DNA of 64,000 nucleotides from Dyadobacter fermentans (GTDB taxonomy: Bacteria > Bacteroidota > Bacteroidia > Cytophagales > Spirosomataceae): the NCBI RefSeq assembly GCF_019924045.1, contig NZ_JAHXBN010000012.1:1-64000 (forward strand), given 5' to 3'. Numbering within the stretch: the stretch's first letter is position 1; each line of letters opens with the position of its first letter. Below are positions 16,627 through 25,623 of the stretch, piece by piece. The notes below the pieces were generated by a model, which saw only the letters and a list, made by a program, of their open reading frames with translations, had not been told where the DNA came from and did not search any database. The position numbers and the translations under genes are program-made.

Positions 16627-19243
16627 TGCGCAGACTTTTTACAGGGTTCATCAATGCGGCGCGAATACTCTGGAAACTGATGGTAGCCAGGGCGACGAAC
16701 GTGGAAAGCAATCCCGCCGCGACAAAGATCCACGCACGGATATCCGTTTTGTAGGCAAAACCTTCCAGCCAGCGGTGCATTGCGAACCAAGATAGCGGGG
16801 CGGCAATCACGAATGCAATGCCCACCAGTTGAAGGAAGTCTTTAGACAGTAAGCCCACAATGCTGGCCGCCGAAGCGCCCATCACTTTACGTACACCAAT
16901 CTCCTTCGTGCGCTGAACGGTGGAGTAGGAGGCAAGGCCCAGTAGTCCCAGGCAGGATATGAAGATCGCCAATGCGGCAAAATTCAGAAACAACGCTTCA
17001 AAACGTTCGTCGGCACGGTACTGCCGGTCGTAGAACTCGTCGAGGAAATAGTAGGTGAACGGTTTGTCGGGATTAGCCTTTTTCCATTGATTTTCAATCG
17101 CTGAAACGGTTTGGTTCACACGGCCGCCGTCGATTTTGACAGAGAGTAGATTGCCATTCCAAAAATCAGTGATGCGGAAAGTCAGCGGTTTGATATTTTC
17201 CTGTAATGATTTGAAATGGAAATCCCTGACCACACCAATGATCACCCCTTTCCGGCCCCATTGCTCGAACTTTTTACCTACGGCCTCGCCGGCTGACCGG
17301 TAACCGAGTACTTTTGCGGCAGCTTCATTGATCATCAGCGATTGAATACTGTCGGTCGAATATGCCCTGGAGAATGCCCGCCCGGCTACCACCTTCAATC
17401 CATATTGCCGGATAAAATCGAAATCCACGCGGTAGACGTCGAGGTTGCCGGCCTGCATTTCACCGCCGCTGTTCTCGACTTTCGAATATGCCTGCGGGGT
17501 CCAGCTGCCGGGGATGGCGGCCGAAGCCGCTGCCGATCGCACACCTGCAAAATTCAGAATGGATGCCTTAAAAGCATCGCGGTTACGGCCGGTACCTGCC
17601 TGAACAACCAGCATCTGGTCTTTGGTAAAGCCCAGGTCGTGGCTACGCATGAAGTCGAGCTGCGTGTATACGACGATGGTGGCGATGATCATGACGATGG
17701 AGATGGCAAACTGCACCGTTACCAGGCCCTTTCGAAGCATAATCCCCTTGATACTCGTTGTAAAACGGCCTTTCAGTACTTTCACAGGCTCGAAGGAGGA
17801 AAGAACAAATGCGGGGTAAATACCTGCCATCGTTCCAACCAGCGCCGCGACGACCAACCCCGCCGCTACAAAAAATATTTCATCTATAATCCCTTTGCTG
17901 ACCTGTTTACCGGCCAATGCGTTGAAAAATGGCAGCAATGCAGCTGCAACCGCCATGGATAACACAAATGCGATCATGCACATCAGTACCGATTCGGTGA
18001 TGAACTGCCGGGCCAAAGCACTTTTAGGGGCACCCACCGCCTTGCGCATACCCACTTCCCGCGCGCGCTCCACCGAACGCGCGGTGGTCAGATTCACGAA
18101 GTTAATGCATGCAATTACCATAATGAAAAGGGCTACGGCGCTGAAAATATAGAGGTTATCGACACTACCCGATTCATCTGCCGGACGTGTCGAGTGCAGA
18201 TAAATGTCCCTCAGCGGTTCGAGGCTCAGGCTGATCTGCATTTGCTGTCCGGCCATCATCTTCCCGGCATGGTTTTGAACAAATGCCGGGAATTTCTTTT
18301 CCATTGCGCCCGGCGCTGTACCTGGTTTGACCAATACATATGCGATAGCGCCGAAGCTGCCCCATTCGCGTTCAATGTTTTTATCCTGATGGGCGGTGTA
18401 GGTACTCATCGATACGAAAATGTCACCTTTGATTTGCGAATTTGCCGGCGGGTCCTGCATCACACCGGTAACCTGTGCAGGCTCATTATCATCGCCCAGC
18501 AGCAACGTCTGGCCGATGGGATCTGCGTCGCCGAAGTATTTCCGGGCGGCCGTTTCTGTCAGAACCAGGCTCAGTGGGGCCGCCAGGGCGGTTTTGGGAT
18601 TGCCTTTCAGTAATTTTAGGTCAAAAACACGAAAGAGGGTAGAATCGACTAGCACTGTGTTTTCCTCGATGAATTTGAGGTCTCCCTTCCGAATCAGCGT
18701 TTCTTCTTTTTGTACCCGCACAAAAGCCTCCACTTCGGGAAAATCATTTTGCATATTGGAGGCCATTGCCCACGGGCTGATCGCGTAGCGGAGCGTTTCG
18801 GAGCTGGTTTTAATATCGGCCGCGATCCTGTAAATGCGGTCGGCCTTTTGGTTGAAAGCATCATAAGTCAGCTCGAAATGCACGTACAAGGCGATGAGAA
18901 AGCAGGCCGTCATACCCGCTGATAATCCCAGTACGTTAATAATGGAGAACATTTTGTGCTTCGCGAGATTACGGAATGCGAGTTTAAAGTAGTTGCGGAT
19001 CATGGCTGGCTGGATGAATGCGGGTTGGGGATATTTTTTTCGTTTCTCTTTCACGGCGAAAGGCCGCATCAGCGAAAGCACATCACGTACGTAACGCCTG
19101 CGCGCCTCACGTATTCCGTAGGTGCGTACGCGCTGCGCGAAGAGTTCAAGCAGGTCGCCTTCGAGGTCGTCAGCCAGGTGCGACGCGCAGAACCAGTGCA
19201 GCAGGCGCGTGGCCCATTTGGGTGGTTGAGTGGGGGCGTTCAT
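16619..19243 (-). CDS. FtsX/MacB-type permease with N-terminal prefix domain (paralogue)
   Basis: 874 residues with the same layout as the downstream paralogue: prefix domain (PPKWATRLLHWFCASHLADD, ELFAQRVRTYG), TM1 near 98-118, periplasmic MacB-like part, an FtsX block with VERAREVGMRKAVGA, a second periplasmic part and the terminal FtsX block with RTKEIGVRKVMGA. No ATPase domain is present or adjacent. It starts 3 bp after the padR stop, so it is the second gene of a padR-permease-permease operon. Such operons are common in Bacteroidota and are thought to act in export or envelope stress; the cargo is unknown. Confidence 0.88.
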   Translation of the reverse strand: MNAPTQPPKWATRLLHWFCASHLADDLEGDLLELFAQRVRTYGIREARRRYVRDVLSLMRPFAVKEKRKKYPQPAFIQPAMIRNYFKLAFRNLAKHKMFSIINVLGLSAGMTACFLIALYVHFELTYDAFNQKADRIYRIAADIKTSSETLRYAISPWAMASNMQNDFPEVEAFVRVQKEETLIRKGDLKFIEENTVLVDSTLFRVFDLKLLKGNPKTALAAPLSLVLTETAARKYFGDADPIGQTLLLGDDNEPAQVTGVMQDPPANSQIKGDIFVSMSTYTAHQDKNIEREWGSFGAIAYVLVKPGTAPGAMEKKFPAFVQNHAGKMMAGQQMQISLSLEPLRDIYLHSTRPADESGSVDNLYIFSAVALFIMVIACINFVNLTTARSVERAREVGMRKAVGAPKSALARQFITESVLMCMIAFVLSMAVAAALLPFFNALAGKQVSKGIIDEIFFVAAGLVVAALVGTMAGIYPAFVLSSFEPVKVLKGRFTTSIKGIMLRKGLVTVQFAISIVMIIATIVVYTQLDFMRSHDLGFTKDQMLVVQAGTGRNRDAFKASILNFAGVRSAAASAAIPGSWTPQAYSKVENSGGEMQAGNLDVYRVDFDFIRQYGLKVVAGRAFSRAYSTDSIQSLMINEAAAKVLGYRSAGEAVGKKFEQWGRKGVIIGVVRDFHFKSLQENIKPLTFRITDFWNGNLLSVKIDGGRVNQTVSAIENQWKKANPDKPFTYYFLDEFYDRQYRADERFEALFLNFAALAIFISCLGLLGLASYSTVQRTKEIGVRKVMGASAASIVGLLSKDFLQLVGIAFVIAAPLSWFAMHRWLEGFAYKTDIRAWIFVAAGLLSTFVALATISFQSIRAALMNPVKSLRSE

Positions 19244-19246
19244 AGC

Positions 19247-19567
19247 TCAGGCGGGTTTGGGAATGGCACTCCACATGCGGTTACGGATCTCACGGATATT
19301 GTCGAGTGCTTTGGTACCGGCCATCGTCACGGTAAAGAATCGTTTGCTTCGCCCGCCCCGCTCGGCCGTGGCCCCGCCCAGGCGTGACGACAGCAGGCCT
19401 TTCTCTTCCAACCGGTGCAGTGCGGCATGTACGGCCCCAAGGTTCACCGAGCGGCCCATTTGCTGTTCGATCTCGTTGGTAATCGAGGCGCCGTATGCAT
19501 CCCCGGCCAGTATCGCGACGGCCAGCAGCACTACCTCTTCAAACTCTCCCAGGTAGGTTCCTTTCAT
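19247..19567 (-). CDS. PadR family transcriptional regulator
   Basis: The start at 19567 (MKGTYLGEFEE) is chosen because PadR proteins begin this way; the longer frame adds 21 residues with no family match. The 106 residues form a winged helix with the conserved block GAVHAALHRLEEKGLLSSRL and the wing GRSKRFFTVT. The short C-terminal helix suggests the PadR-s2 type without a long effector domain. It heads the operon with two permeases (3-bp gap) and most likely represses it, releasing on ligand binding. Hairpin-forming sequences lie between it and the divergent LysR gene. Confidence 0.9.
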   Translation of the reverse strand: MKGTYLGEFEEVVLLAVAILAGDAYGASITNEIEQQMGRSVNLGAVHAALHRLEEKGLLSSRLGGATAERGGRSKRFFTVTMAGTKALDNIREIRNRMWSAIPKPA

Positions 19568-19600
19568 AAGGGTTTTTATTATTTCTGTAAATGTATAACA

Positions 19601-19698
19601 AATGGCGTGCCGCCATTGAGAAACGGCCATTGCGCCCTTTGAATGCGGTTTTTAAAAAAAGCCGCTGTCCGAAAGCGGACACCCGGCGTCAATGCCGG
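19601..19698. promoter_or_regulatory. Cluster of four short palindromes between padR and lysR-type genes
   Basis: AATGGCG-tgc-CGCCATT at 19601-19617; GCGGTTTTT with AAAAGCCGC at 19645-19665 (one wobble); TGTCCG-aaag-CGGACA at 19666-19681; CCGGC-gtcaat-GCCGG at 19683-19698. The first is 34 bp upstream of the padR start and is a candidate operator. The others are closely spaced hairpins of unknown role. Confidence 0.55.
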
Positions 19699-19767
19699 AC
19701 AATGCGTGCGGCCATTTGTCGGGAAAGCGTTTTCTTTGCTTTTGCATATTCACCGAACAGCTATTTC

Positions 19768-20661
19768 ATGGTTTTTGACTTCCGCTTGCAAGTTTTCCAG
19801 ACCGTCGCCCGCCGGTTGAGCTTTACCAAAGCCGCCGCCGAGCTTTTCATCACGCAGCCTGCTGTGACGAAGCATATTCATGAGCTGGAAAATCAGTTGA
19901 AAACCAAATTGTTCGAGCGGAGTGGTGCCAAGATCAGCCTGACTCCCGCAGGAGCAATACTGCTGCATCATGCCGAGCAGATTTTCGATATTTACCGTAA
20001 TCTGGAATTTGAAATCAACAGCCTTTCGCAGCGGAATAGCGGCAAACTGAGACTGGGCGCGAGCACGACGGCGGCCCAATATATCCTGCCACCGATTCTG
20101 GCCGCATTCCACCGCAAGTTTCACAACATCGAGGTTACACTTACAACCAAAAACACCGAGGAAATCGAGCACGCATTGCAGCACAAGGAGATCGATCTGG
20201 GGGTGATTGAAGGCTTTTCCAAAAATGCCGCCATCAAATACACTGAATTCCTGAATGATGAAATCGTGCTAGTGGCTAACAGCAAAAATCCGCTGGCGGC
20301 TACGGGTGTGGTGAACGCAGGGCAGCTGCGCAGTATCCCGTTGCTGCTCCGTGAACCGGGTTCGGGCACGCTGGAAGTGATCGCACATGCATTGAAATCG
20401 ATCGGGCTGGGGCTGGGCGATTTGAATGTGGAAATGCAGCTGAGCAGCAGCGAGAGCATGAAATTGTATATCCTGCATTCGGACAGTATGGCGTTCATTT
20501 CGGTGCACGCGGTATTGAAGGAGTTACAGAGCAAGGAATGCCGCATTGTCGACGTGGAAGGGCTGTCAATTGATCGCTACTTCCATTTCACCACTTTGCA
20601 TGGCCAGCAGGAGGCTTTACCGGAGCTTTTTATGCGCTTCGCGCTTTACCAAAGAAAATAG
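19768..20661 (+). CDS. LysR family transcriptional regulator
   Basis: The start at 19768 is chosen because MVFDFRLQVFQTVA begins the LysR winged helix; the upstream open frame translates the hairpin-rich intergenic DNA. 297 residues: HTH at about 4-62 with SFTKAAAELFITQPAVTKHIHELE, linker helix, then a periplasmic-binding-like effector domain (about 88-295) including IDLGVIEG and REPGSGTLEVI. It resembles the CysB/CysL-like group in which the effector site is lined by Ser/Thr (ASTTAAQYILPP). Divergent from the padR operon; its target is not evident, though LysR proteins usually act on a neighbour and on themselves. Confidence 0.9.
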   Translation: MVFDFRLQVFQTVARRLSFTKAAAELFITQPAVTKHIHELENQLKTKLFERSGAKISLTPAGAILLHHAEQIFDIYRNLEFEINSLSQRNSGKLRLGASTTAAQYILPPILAAFHRKFHNIEVTLTTKNTEEIEHALQHKEIDLGVIEGFSKNAAIKYTEFLNDEIVLVANSKNPLAATGVVNAGQLRSIPLLLREPGSGTLEVIAHALKSIGLGLGDLNVEMQLSSSESMKLYILHSDSMAFISVHAVLKELQSKECRIVDVEGLSIDRYFHFTTLHGQQEALPELFMRFALYQRK

Positions 20662-20739
20662 ACGGCTATATTGCGGGTTTTTCGAGTAGTTATGACCTGC
20701 ATCCTATTTTAAGAATCTGTGTACTGTACCAATCAACGC

Positions 20740-20766
20740 TTGTTGAAAGTGTTGAAATTATTTTTG
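20740..20766 (+). promoter_or_regulatory. Promoter of the CxxCH propeller gene
   Basis: TTG (20740-20742), 16 bp, then TATTTTTG (20759-20766), a full match to TAnnTTTG. The ATG is only 11 bp further, so the leader would be very short. GTTGAAA is repeated twice at 9-bp spacing between the boxes. Confidence 0.5.
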
Positions 20767-20777
20767 TTAATCTATTT

Positions 20778-23420
20778 ATGTTAAAAATCACATTAAGCGT
20801 CTCGGCGTTCCTGCTTATGCTATGGTCGACGACGGGCACCCTTCAAAAAGAGGAAAGATCCGAACCCCTGAATCTGACCAAAGCCGACTCCCTTCCTAAC
20901 GCTGCCGCTTGGCCGGCAGAACTGAATGTAACGCATTTTGCAGGGCACGACCTTACGCCAAGTCCGGCCTGTTTGGCTGTGGCGCCTACCGGTGAGGTAT
21001 TCGTTGGGGTCGATATGATCGGCTCGCTGGGCAAAACACCCGGGAAAGGCAGTATTGTGCGCCTTGTTGATACGAATAATGACGGGAGAGTAGATCAGCA
21101 CACCACATTTGCCATGCTGGATAACCCACGCGGGATCATTGCGCAGGGAGACCAGGTGTTTGTTTTGCATACTACTTTCTCTAAAGAAACCGGAAAGGCT
21201 TCCGGAATGGATCTGGTGGTGCTGGAAGACAAAAACCACGACGGGGTAGCCGACGGACCGGCTAAGCCACTTGTAGAGAATGTATGTTCGCCAAAATTCC
21301 TTCAAAGCCGCGGTACCGACCACGCTACCAACGGTATCCGCATGGGTATCGACGGATGGATCTATATTGCCGTTGGTGACTTTGGCTTCCACGACGCGCT
21401 CGACCGCTCGGGCAAGAAAATGACCCAATTGGGAGGAGGTATCGTTCGCGTACGCCCCGATGGTACTGAAATGGAGGTTTATACTCACGGATTACGTAAC
21501 ATTTACGACGTGGCGATTGACCCTTATATGAATATCTTCACCCGTGACAACACCAACGACGGCGGCGGCTGGAACATCCGTTTCAGCAACCAGATACAGT
21601 CGGGGGAATATGGTTACCCTGTGTTGTTCAAGAATTTTACCGAAGAGATCATCCCTGCATTGATCGACCTCGGAGGCGGTTCGGGAACGGGTTCACTATT
21701 TATGGACGATCCGACCTGGCCGGCGAAATACAACCGCGTACCGATGATGGCCGACTGGGGCCGCAGCCAGGTGTACGTGCACCGTGTGACGCCGGATGGT
21801 CCTACTTTCCAACAGAAAGAGGAGGAGTTTATCAAGCTTTCACAGGTTACCGACCTTGATATCGATGCTTCGGGACGTGTTTACCTGGCCGCCTGGGATG
21901 GCGCCGGATATTCGGGTAACCCGGGTAAAGGCTTTATTTCCCGCGCGGTACCACAAGGATGGCAGTACAAGGAATTCAAAGACATCAGTAAATCGTCGGT
22001 GAAGCAGCTGGCGGCATTGCTGCGGTCGGAAAGTGCTGTGCAGCGTCTGGCGGCGCAACAAGAATTGCTGAAACGCCCGGCAAAAGATGCGGCAAAAGCA
22101 GCATGGGCTGTTGCCGAGGACAAGAAAGCTCCCTTATATGTACGTGTGGCGGGTATGTACACCTACGCGCAGGCCTCCGGCGCGGAAGGTATCGACAACC
22201 TCGCGAAACTGGCAGCCGAAAGCGATATGCGCGAATATGCATTGCGCGCACTGGCCGATCGTAAGCCATATGCAGGCAAAGTTCCGGTAGAGCCGTTCCT
22301 GAAAGCGCTAGAAAATGGTAATGCACGGGAGAAACTCGCTGCGGCAATCGGGCTGGGTCGTTTGGGCAGACCGGAAGGCGCAGTAGCATTGCTGAAAGTG
22401 AAAGTGCCGGGTTCATTTGTTGCACCTGCCAAAGGGACCGAAGGACCCCACGCAACACCGAATTCGGCTATCGTAACCCCGCACATTGCGGTGCGAGCGC
22501 TTGTGGCGCTGAATGCGGTAGACGCTTGCGTGAAAGCAATCGGCACGGAAAACTCCACGATCGCATTGTGGGCGTTGCGTTACATGCACGATCCAAAGGC
22601 TGTTGACGGATTGATTGCGGCTTATGGCAAAGCCAGCGATAAGGCGTTGAAAGACCAGATCCTGACGACATTGGGAAGAATCTACAAAAAAGAAGCTGAT
22701 TACGACGGTTCCTGGTGGTGGAGTACCCGCCCGGATACGCATGGCCCGTATTATAAAGCCATTGAATGGGAGTCGTCGGCGAAGGTGAAAGACTTTTTGA
22801 TGAAAGAGTTTAACGCTTCAAGCGACAAGCAGTTCTTTGCCGACCTGAATGAGCGCAACCGCATGGGTATCACCGAGTTCGGCGGGGAAGAAGTAGCGGC
22901 TGCAAAAGAGGAAGTGAAAGTCGACCTGGAAAAAATCCGTAATAAGAAAGGACAGGTAGGGGAGTCGTCGATTGAGGATGTGATGCTGGCCATCGCGAAA
23001 ATCCAGGGCGATCCGGCCACAGGACGTAAGCTGTTTACCAAGCAAGGTTGCGTAGCGTGTCACAGCCTGAGCCGCAATGAGGTAATGAAGGGACCATTCA
23101 TGGGTCAGATCGGCTCGATTATGAACCGGGAACAGATTGCCGAATCGATTTTGAAACCCAATGCGTCCATTTCCCAGGGCTTTGCTTCGGTGATGATCAC
23201 TACCAAAGGCGATAAAACTTATATGGGTTTTGTTTCGGAGGAGTCGGCTGAAAAGCTGGTGATCCGTGACATTACCGGTCAGGTGAATACCATTAAAGTA
23301 GCCAACATCACTTCGCGCAAGGAAATGGAAACATCGATGATGCCTCCGGGGCTGGCCAATGAGCTGTCCTATGAGGAGTTTGCGTCATTGATCACTTTCC
23401 TGTCGCAGCAAAAGAAATAG
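20778..23420 (+). CDS. Heme-binding CxxCH protein with beta-propeller and HEAT-like region
   Basis: 880 residues with an N-terminal export signal. Residues about 45-400 form a sorbosone-dehydrogenase-like propeller (NGIRMGIDGWIYIAVGDFGF, HGLRNIYDVAIDPYMNIFTR). About 410-700 are alpha-helical HEAT-like repeats (AALLRSESAVQRLAAQQELL, RVAGMYTYAQ). The C-terminus is a cytochrome c domain with GCVACH (C758, C761, H762) and a distal Met in METSMMPPG. This architecture is known from PVC-type/membrane-bound dehydrogenase-like heme proteins, thought to oxidise sugars or pass electrons in the periplasm; the substrate is not known. Own promoter and terminator, so a single-gene unit. Confidence 0.82.
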   Translation: MLKITLSVSAFLLMLWSTTGTLQKEERSEPLNLTKADSLPNAAAWPAELNVTHFAGHDLTPSPACLAVAPTGEVFVGVDMIGSLGKTPGKGSIVRLVDTNNDGRVDQHTTFAMLDNPRGIIAQGDQVFVLHTTFSKETGKASGMDLVVLEDKNHDGVADGPAKPLVENVCSPKFLQSRGTDHATNGIRMGIDGWIYIAVGDFGFHDALDRSGKKMTQLGGGIVRVRPDGTEMEVYTHGLRNIYDVAIDPYMNIFTRDNTNDGGGWNIRFSNQIQSGEYGYPVLFKNFTEEIIPALIDLGGGSGTGSLFMDDPTWPAKYNRVPMMADWGRSQVYVHRVTPDGPTFQQKEEEFIKLSQVTDLDIDASGRVYLAAWDGAGYSGNPGKGFISRAVPQGWQYKEFKDISKSSVKQLAALLRSESAVQRLAAQQELLKRPAKDAAKAAWAVAEDKKAPLYVRVAGMYTYAQASGAEGIDNLAKLAAESDMREYALRALADRKPYAGKVPVEPFLKALENGNAREKLAAAIGLGRLGRPEGAVALLKVKVPGSFVAPAKGTEGPHATPNSAIVTPHIAVRALVALNAVDACVKAIGTENSTIALWALRYMHDPKAVDGLIAAYGKASDKALKDQILTTLGRIYKKEADYDGSWWWSTRPDTHGPYYKAIEWESSAKVKDFLMKEFNASSDKQFFADLNERNRMGITEFGGEEVAAAKEEVKVDLEKIRNKKGQVGESSIEDVMLAIAKIQGDPATGRKLFTKQGCVACHSLSRNEVMKGPFMGQIGSIMNREQIAESILKPNASISQGFASVMITTKGDKTYMGFVSEESAEKLVIRDITGQVNTIKVANITSRKEMETSMMPPGLANELSYEEFASLITFLSQQKK

Positions 23421-23438
23421 ATGGCAAGTATAACAGCT

Positions 23439-23472
23439 GAAAGCCGGCCCGCGATTTTGCGGGCCGGCTTTC
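23439..23472. terminator. Strong bidirectional terminator
   Basis: Perfect 14-bp stem GAAAGCCGGCCCGC with its complement around GATTTT, 18 bp after the stop of the CxxCH gene and followed by ATTTTGG. Confidence 0.9.
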
Positions 23473-23622
23473 ATTTTGGACAAAACCAAGGTTGCGATTT
23501 TGAGGATTTGGGGCACTAAAAGTGCGAAGTGGCGCTTTTTTGACGAATATTTGCGCGTTCTGGGCCATTTTTTTGCAGAATCTACAATTTTTGCGATAAA
23601 TTAGTAGTCTGATAGAAGTAAT

Positions 23623-23651
23623 TTGTAGTTGTTAGGTTAATTATTATTTTG
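23623..23651 (+). promoter_or_regulatory. Candidate promoter of the HEAT gene leader
   Basis: TTG (23623-23625), 18 bp, then TTATTTTG (23644-23651; one mismatch to TAnnTTTG). Transcription would begin near 23658, about 88 nt before the GTG start. Confidence 0.4.
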
Positions 23652-23691
23652 CACCCATCGTCTCTTACTCAACGTTTGTTTATACAGCATC

Positions 23692-23725
23692 CCCCGGCAG
23701 GTCCGCTTTCGCCGGGGATTTTTTT
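23692..23725 (+). terminator. Terminator-like hairpin in the leader of a HEAT gene
   Basis: CCCCGGC (23692-23698) pairs with GCCGGGG (23711-23717), followed by A and seven T (23719-23725). It lies 20 bp upstream of the GTG start, so it would end a short transcript of about 70 nt unless bypassed. It is either an attenuator or the 3' end of a small RNA. Confidence 0.6.
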
Positions 23726-23745
23726 GACCAGCCCCTTCCAGTCCC

Positions 23746-24537
23746 GTGGCATTTTATGATCTATCAAAGTCCGAAAGAGCCGATCGCGTACGCGCGATCC
23801 AAGGCGAAATTAAGGACGCATTGCTAAGCCATAATCTTCAAAAAGCACATGTATGCTATTCAGATGACGATACCTATATACGGAAATCGGCCTACCTGGT
23901 GACGGGGCGGTTGTATTCCGAGGACGTCACCCTGCGCCCGGCAATCCTGGCAATGCTTTTGAAATTCATGTCCGATCCGGATTTCAAAGTCAGGCAAACG
24001 GTAATCAACGCGGCTGGCGAAATCGGTAAATGGGATTTCGAAGGAGTTCGATCCTATTTCGACGAAGGATTGAAAGACCGGCACCATTCACCAAGGAATG
24101 CCGTGATCGGCTCGGTGAAGAAAATGGGAGAGGTAAACCCCGAACCAGTCCTTGCCTGGGCGAGGGAATATCTGCATCACCAAGACAAGGAAATCCGAAG
24201 GGAAATTTGTCATGGTATCGAACTACGGGGCCGCAAGTATCCCGAAGACATTCTGCCGCTATTGGCCGAGCTCCAACACGACCGCACGGCACGCGTACGC
24301 AACACCCTCGTGCATGTAATCGGGCAGATTGCCTACAAAAAAGGTTGCCTTGCCAAAGTACTTGCGCATCTGGAAAGCTGGGAGAACCGCCCGCTCGTCG
24401 ACGCCGCACTCGAAGAAATTATTGATGTACACCACCGTTATCGTAACTTCACAGCGCTTACTCAGGCGGAGGCGATTACACTGATCGATGCGCATTATCC
24501 CGATCGTAAGCGGAAAAGTGGTGGAATGGTGTATTAA
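23746..24537 (+). CDS. HEAT repeat domain-containing protein
   Basis: 263 residues of paired helices with HEAT-like units, for example SYDEGLKD-type ends and VRQTVINAAGEIGKWD, NAVIGSVKKMGEVNPEPVLA, IRREICHGIELRGRKYPEDI and VRNTLVHVIGQIAYKKG. The start is a GTG at 23746; no in-frame ATG is available near the N-terminus. No signal peptide or enzyme motif, so it is probably a cytoplasmic protein-binding scaffold related to bacterial DNA alkylation repair-like (AlkD-like) or Armadillo-type folds. It forms an operon with the next HEAT gene (11-bp gap). The leader contains a terminator-like hairpin, hinting at transcript-level control. Confidence 0.75.
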   Translation: MAFYDLSKSERADRVRAIQGEIKDALLSHNLQKAHVCYSDDDTYIRKSAYLVTGRLYSEDVTLRPAILAMLLKFMSDPDFKVRQTVINAAGEIGKWDFEGVRSYFDEGLKDRHHSPRNAVIGSVKKMGEVNPEPVLAWAREYLHHQDKEIRREICHGIELRGRKYPEDILPLLAELQHDRTARVRNTLVHVIGQIAYKKGCLAKVLAHLESWENRPLVDAALEEIIDVHHRYRNFTALTQAEAITLIDAHYPDRKRKSGGMVY

Positions 24538-24548
24538 CTCAAAAGACT

Positions 24549-25172
24549 ATGACCGTAATATCCCGACTTGCGACGTCGTTGGGCCGTCGTGATGAAGTGC
24601 CTAATCAGGAGTTGGCGGCCGAAATTGCCACCAATGCTGATGGTGAGGCCGTCGCTGAGCTGGTCGAAAACCTGAGCCATAAAAGTAAGGACGTTCGCCA
24701 TGATTGCATGAAGGTCCTTTATGAAGTAGGTGAGCGGAAGCCCTCGTTGATAGCGTCTTACGCGGATCAATTTACCGCTTTCCTCGATAGCAAGGACAAT
24801 CGTATGCAATGGGGTGCTATGACGGCCCTGAATACCATTGTGCATGAAAACCCGGAGATTACATTTGCCGCAATCCCCAAACTCGCCGCGGTCGCCGACA
24901 AGGGTTCCGTCATCACTCGCGATAATTTTGTCGCCATTCTCATCAAACTCAGTGGCATTCCCGCCTATGCGCACCAGGCGGTTCCATTACTGAATGAGCA
25001 AATGCTAAGCTGCCCATCCAACCAACTGCCGATGTACGCCGAAAATGCGCTACCGGTGATTGACGGTGTTCACAAGGCAACATTCGTGAAGACGCTCACC
25101 AGCCGCCTGGGTGATTTCGAAAAAGAATCAAAACGCAAGCGTGTGGAGAAGGTTTTGAAAAGGCTGGGGTAG
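24549..25172 (+). CDS. Small HEAT/ARM-type protein
   Basis: 207 residues, all helical, with HEAT-like units such as VAELVENLSHKSKDVRHDCMK, MQWGAMTALNTIVHENPEI and ITRDNFVAILIKLSGIPAY. The C-terminus is highly basic (KESKRKRVEKVLKRLG). No signal peptide, so cytoplasmic. Co-transcribed with the upstream HEAT gene; the pair may form a complex. The function is not known; homologous small proteins are usually annotated as hypothetical. Confidence 0.72.
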   Translation: MTVISRLATSLGRRDEVPNQELAAEIATNADGEAVAELVENLSHKSKDVRHDCMKVLYEVGERKPSLIASYADQFTAFLDSKDNRMQWGAMTALNTIVHENPEITFAAIPKLAAVADKGSVITRDNFVAILIKLSGIPAYAHQAVPLLNEQMLSCPSNQLPMYAENALPVIDGVHKATFVKTLTSRLGDFEKESKRKRVEKVLKRLG

Positions 25173-25257
25173 TACGATAAATGGAACAACTGGGACGTTG
25201 GATGCTATCCTCTGGCATCATTTTCGCTGGCGTTGCCCTAAACAACTAGATGTAACC

Positions 25258-25617
25258 ATGGAGCAAACAAATAGGCATTTGGGTATGCTGGAAAGTGCGG
25301 TAACGGTATCCGCTTTTCTGAAAGCATTGAACAATAATGACTTCGAGGAGGCGGGGGAGCTGATGGACGAAAACGTGAAGTTCGAGGGAGTGCTCGGGAG
25401 TGTGGAGGGAAGAGACGAATACGTCAGACAAATGGCGAAAATGAAGTTACGCTATGATGTGAAGAATTTGCTCTACGATGAGCACTCCGTTTCAGTTCTT
25501 TATGAGATCGACATGAGCGGTAAGAAAGTGCTCACCTCCGGCTGGTACGAGGTGCATGACGGCAAAATCACGCACATTCGCGTGATTTTCGATCCGAGAC
25601 CTGTCTTAGGTGCCTAA
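25258..25617 (+). CDS. SnoaL/NTF2-like nuclear transport factor 2 family protein
   Basis: The start at 25258 (MEQTNRHLGMLESAVTVSAF) gives 119 residues, a normal length for the SnoaL-like family; the longer open frame adds 20 unlikely residues. Visible features are the first helix pair FLKALNNNDFEEAGELMDEN, the strand turn VKFEGVLGSVEGRDEYVRQM and the terminal strands GWYEVHDGKITHIRVIFDP, all typical of the cone-shaped fold. It is probably cytoplasmic and binds or converts a small molecule. It lies 85 bp after the HEAT pair and ends 6 bp before the convergent stop of the next gene. Confidence 0.75.
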   Translation: MEQTNRHLGMLESAVTVSAFLKALNNNDFEEAGELMDENVKFEGVLGSVEGRDEYVRQMAKMKLRYDVKNLLYDEHSVSVLYEIDMSGKKVLTSGWYEVHDGKITHIRVIFDPRPVLGA

Positions 25618-25623
25618 GGAGAC

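Noticed and set aside
19591..19767. N-terminal extension of the LysR gene
   Set aside because: The residues translate hairpin-rich intergenic DNA; LysR homology begins exactly at the ATG 19768.
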